From Evansella sp041820985 (lineage in GTDB: Bacteria > Bacillota > Bacilli > Bacillales > Salisediminibacteriaceae), in assembly GCF_041820985.1 (NCBI RefSeq), contig NZ_JBGUAU010000004.1, forward strand, positions 62,001-126,000: DNA of 64,000 nucleotides, in the 5' to 3' direction. The notes beneath the pieces were generated by a model. The model searched no databases. It was not told where the DNA came from and worked only from the letters and a program-made list of their open reading frames with translations. The position numbers and the translations under genes were made by a program. This document shows, one piece after another, positions 61,553-64,000 of this stretch (its first letter is position 1; the number at the start of each line of letters is the position of its first letter).

Positions 61553-62016
61553 TGTAAAGCCCCTTTCACATTATGTATTTTCTAATAGATAACTAAGACT
61601 TTATATTTCCATATAACCTATGAAAAGTTACATAGAGCTGATAAAGGAATTTCTTAATCTATGACAATTATATTATAAAGTTGACACTTTTGATAAAAAA
61701 TTTTTTCTTGTTTTAAAGGTTTATGTAAAAGGATAAATTATTTTAGTGCGCGAAAAGTACATAACAGTTTTTCACCAAAAGGTGAAAATGCAGGAAGAGG
61801 AAGATGTAGAATCTGCCGTAAAACACCAGGCAAAAAGAAGTATCCAATTTATACAGTGGATTCAAAAAAGAACGAAATAAGAGTAATAATTTTAGGGCTT
61901 TTGATTGACCTGTGTTTAGTGCATTTATTAACACTCTTATTATAGAATGAAAAGTGGTTTTAATTACCCACTATTTCCAGAGGAATAATTTTAATATTCT
62001 GAAAATTTTTACCTTT
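61553..62016. other. Intergenic stretch
   Basis: About 460 bases. TTTTCACC/GGTGAAAA (61769-61788) is a perfect hairpin. A plus-strand frame around it reads CRICRKTPGKKKYPIY and then a hydrophobic end, and another reads KMQEEEDVESAVKHQAKRS, but neither has a start with a ribosome site, so no gene is called. Confidence 0.35.
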
Positions 62017-62056
62017 TAAAAAAACCAAGCAGATGAAATTCCTAACTTGGTCTTTT
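62017..62056 (-). terminator. Terminator of the thioredoxin-like gene
   Basis: On the minus strand ACCAAG pairs with CTTGGT and is followed by seven T. Short stem but well placed. Confidence 0.65.
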
Positions 62057-62061
62057 TCTAT

Positions 62062-62691
62062 TTAGTTATCGTATTTTTCTCTTGCGCTTTCATACATTGC
62101 CACAATCATATCATACGTTGCGTATCCAAGTTTTCTTTCTGTAATTCTCCCATCTGGATCAATGACAATAGTGGTGGGCATAGAGTTTATACGGTATAGA
62201 TCTCTCACTAACCCCTCTCTATCCATTACTAAATCGTATGGCATTTGAAAATCATTTGTAAAATTATCTACTCGTTCTTCGCTTGCTTCTGTTGTGGTCA
62301 TATTTACTCCTAAGACTGTCACATTTTCATCGAGGTAATTTTCATGGAATTCAATTAAATATGGAATTTCATCACGACAAGGACCACACCATGACGCCCA
62401 TGCATTCAGAATGACAAAACTTCCTTTATAATCTGAAATTGACTTTTGCTCATTTTCTTGCCAAACATCGAGTGTTACATTGGGTGCAAGTTTCCCTAAG
62501 GAAGCACCAACTTCATTTGACTTAGAATAAGTGTTATCTTCGGTCTCATTATTATTTACTGGATTAGTAAAATAATCCTCTAAAAGTTGCTGATTCGTAT
62601 CTGTATCTAGAAAGAAATAATCGTATACCACATATCCGATAAACAAAATGGCAATGGAAGCAATTAGTAAATTAATCCCTTTTTGATTCAA
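62062..62691 (-). CDS. Membrane-anchored thioredoxin-like protein (TlpA/ResA type)
   Basis: A 209-residue protein with an N-terminal membrane anchor (6-27), a polar linker and an extracytoplasmic thioredoxin domain. The redox motif is W101-C-G-P-C105; NSMPTTIVIDPDGRI carries the cis-proline. Related proteins reduce apocytochrome c or spore-envelope disulphides; which applies here cannot be told. The TTG at 62691 has GTGAGGG at a good distance, while the ATG at 62754 has no site. Confidence 0.82.
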   Translation of the reverse strand: MNQKGINLLIASIAILFIGYVVYDYFFLDTDTNQQLLEDYFTNPVNNNETEDNTYSKSNEVGASLGKLAPNVTLDVWQENEQKSISDYKGSFVILNAWASWCGPCRDEIPYLIEFHENYLDENVTVLGVNMTTTEASEERVDNFTNDFQMPYDLVMDREGLVRDLYRINSMPTTIVIDPDGRITERKLGYATYDMIVAMYESAREKYDN

Positions 62692-62853
62692 TTTGTGGAC
62701 CCTCACTTTATAAGTACTATTTCTGCTAACATTATTATAATATATATCAACCATACTGTTTACTAATTAGAACCAATACTTGCTTACAATGAAGAAAAAA
62801 TGTTATTGAGTGATGTTACAATTAGCAAGAAAAGCACTGAAATAACAATAGTT

Positions 62854-62936
62854 TATAATTTACATTCTTGCTCCAGACACATTGTTCTTTTTTAATATAG
62901 TGCCACGACCACTTCATTATTATGAAGTGGTTTTTA
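62854..62936 (+). ncRNA. Candidate small RNA ending in an orphan terminator
   Basis: TATAAT at 62854-62859 (no clear -35) and an ACCACTTCAT/ATGAAGTGGT hairpin followed by TTTTT at 62907-62936 bracket about 70 bases with no ORF. No plus-strand gene ends upstream, so the terminator is otherwise unexplained. Confidence 0.3.
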
Positions 62937-63120
62937 AGGCAACAGGATGAGAAGAATTCTTTAGATATAGCTGTGGATAATGGGAAAAGACCCTCTCTTA
63001 TATTTATCAGTATTCATTCCTTTTTTTACAAATGTACTTCCAAAATGTTTGTAGTGAAATAAGGAGGGAATAAGGCAAACTATATATGTACGCAAAAATA
63101 TGCGTGTTGGAGGTGTAACT

Positions 63121-63846
63121 TTGCATACAGAAGATCAAATCAATCAATTAAAAGACGGGTTAATTCAAAGGAAAGAGGAATTAGAGGATCGACTTCAAGG
63201 TCAACACTACGGATTAGATTTTGCTCATGCAAAAGAATCAGTAGGAGAATTATCTAATTATGATAATCATCCAGGAGATCAAGGAACGGAATTGTATGAG
63301 CGAGAAAAAGACCTCGCGTTGAATGAACATTCGGAGCAACATATTCGAGAAATAGATAGAGCACTAAAGGCAATAGAGGAAGGAAACTACGGAAATTGTC
63401 AAATTTGCGGTGAAGAGATACCGTTAGAGCGATTAGAAGTAGTTCCAACTGCAACACGTTGTGTCAAGCATACAGAGGAGAAGTATGTTTCTGAAAATCG
63501 ACCGGTGGAAGAAGATATACTGAATCCAGCTTTTGGTCAATATGAATACGATGAAAGCTATGGAAATGAGACATTTTTCGACGCAGAAGATGCATGGCAA
63601 GCGGTAAGTGTTTATGGATCTTCAGAAACTCCATCTGATTTTTACAATACGGAAAAAGACTACAACAACATGTTTGTGGAATCAGACGAGCAGGTTGGAT
63701 ATGTGGAAGAAATAGAACAAATTTTAACAGCCAATATGGAAGGAGAATACTCTGGAGTTAGTGTAGATCATCGAAGGTATGAAAATTATCTCGATGATAA
63801 TAGTGTAACATCCATCTTAGATGGTAATAACGAAGATGAAATATAA
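63121..63846 (+). CDS. YteA-family DksA/TraR zinc-finger protein
   Basis: A 241-residue protein of the bacillary YteA type. A coiled-coil N-terminus (about 5-80) leads to a DksA/TraR-like finger, CQICGEEIPLERLEVVPTATRCVKH near 99-123; the fourth ligand is His in place of Cys. The C-terminal half is acidic. YteA proteins are associated with sporulation; whether they bind RNA polymerase is not known. The TTG at 63121 follows GGAGGTG at eight bases; reading from 63100 has no site. Confidence 0.85.
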   Translation: MHTEDQINQLKDGLIQRKEELEDRLQGQHYGLDFAHAKESVGELSNYDNHPGDQGTELYEREKDLALNEHSEQHIREIDRALKAIEEGNYGNCQICGEEIPLERLEVVPTATRCVKHTEEKYVSENRPVEEDILNPAFGQYEYDESYGNETFFDAEDAWQAVSVYGSSETPSDFYNTEKDYNNMFVESDEQVGYVEEIEQILTANMEGEYSGVSVDHRRYENYLDDNSVTSILDGNNEDEI

Positions 63847-64000
63847 TATATAGCTAAAGGTGTTTCAAGGGATTGCCACCCTTGGAGCGCCTATTTGAGT
63901 TTTGGAGTAATGTAGGAAAAGGCTATATCGTTGAAAATGTTACAATATCCCTGTTTTGCAAAATGAATTTCGATACATAGTAAATATTTTCTATAAAAGT
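63847..64000. other. Right edge of the window
   Basis: No gene is seen. CAAGGG/CCCTTG (63866-63884) is a small hairpin without a T-tract. Confidence 0.4.

Noticed and set aside
61743..61990. Plus-strand frames with CRICRKTPGKKK and MQEEEDVESAV segments
   Set aside because: Protein-like to the eye, but neither has a usable start with a ribosome site; left as intergenic.

Overview
The window is about 64 kb of low-GC chromosome from an endospore-forming member of the Bacillaceae (Bacillus sensu lato). The evidence is the gene order rpsI - ybaK - cwlD - salA - gerD - kbaA - pdaB - tRNAs - sigW - rsiW - cdaA - cdaR - glmM - glmS, which matches the B. subtilis arrangement, plus strong Shine-Dalgarno sequences, frequent TTG/GTG starts, Spo0E-like and germination genes, and a glmS ribozyme. 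Species cannot be named from the sequence alone.

Layout. 1-800: end of rpsI, its terminator and a 52-bp tandem array. 0.8-7.4 kb: a DUF2254 membrane protein and an anaerobic nitrite-reduction operon (nasD-nasE-nasF-nirC) with an Fnr-type box, an extended -10 and a Rex-type box in sensible register. 7.6-23 kb: core block with a lipoprotein amidase, sporulation/germination genes, six tRNA genes whose spacers carry truncated tRNA 5' ends, the sigma-W/anti-sigma pair with its autoregulatory promoter, the c-di-AMP synthase/regulator pair, glmM, and ribozyme-controlled glmS. 23-32 kb: an accessory region with dispersed repeats, gene fragments, small membrane-protein paralogues, a VanZ-like protein, a MerR regulator, a C45-type acyltransferase and a GNAT acetyltransferase.

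32.5-42.7 kb is the most interesting part. A single gene string encodes an ATP-grasp ligase, a DUF4213/DUF364 protein, a short SAM methyltransferase, an MFS exporter, a complete nickel/opine-type ABC importer (lipoprotein, two permeases, fused double ATPase) and an SbnA-like PLP enzyme. A near-consensus Zur box lies just upstream. I read it as a zinc-regulated biosynthesis, export and re-uptake system for a small zincophore. No nicotianamine-synthase-like or opine-dehydrogenase gene is present, so it is not a staphylopine-type cluster; the SbnA-like enzyme points to an aminopolycarboxylate built from a phosphoserine-derived unit. The product is inferred, not shown.

42.8-46.3 kb: a divergent LysR regulator and a PhnD/E/C-type ABC importer. 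46.6-55.4 kb: a LuxR-type response regulator, cydDC, a 41-bp tandem array, and convergent cydAB followed by a CydS-like small subunit missed by length cut-offs. 55.8-64 kb: yceI, glpD, DUF1992, a HAD phosphatase, a VanY-like DD-carboxypeptidase, DUF4064, a thioredoxin-like protein and a YteA-type DksA/TraR zinc-finger protein. Fnr/Rex control of nitrite reduction and the bd oxidase genes suggest adaptation to low oxygen; Zur control suggests adaptation to zinc scarcity. Three different tandem arrays each begin just behind a rho-independent terminator, a pattern I cannot explain.
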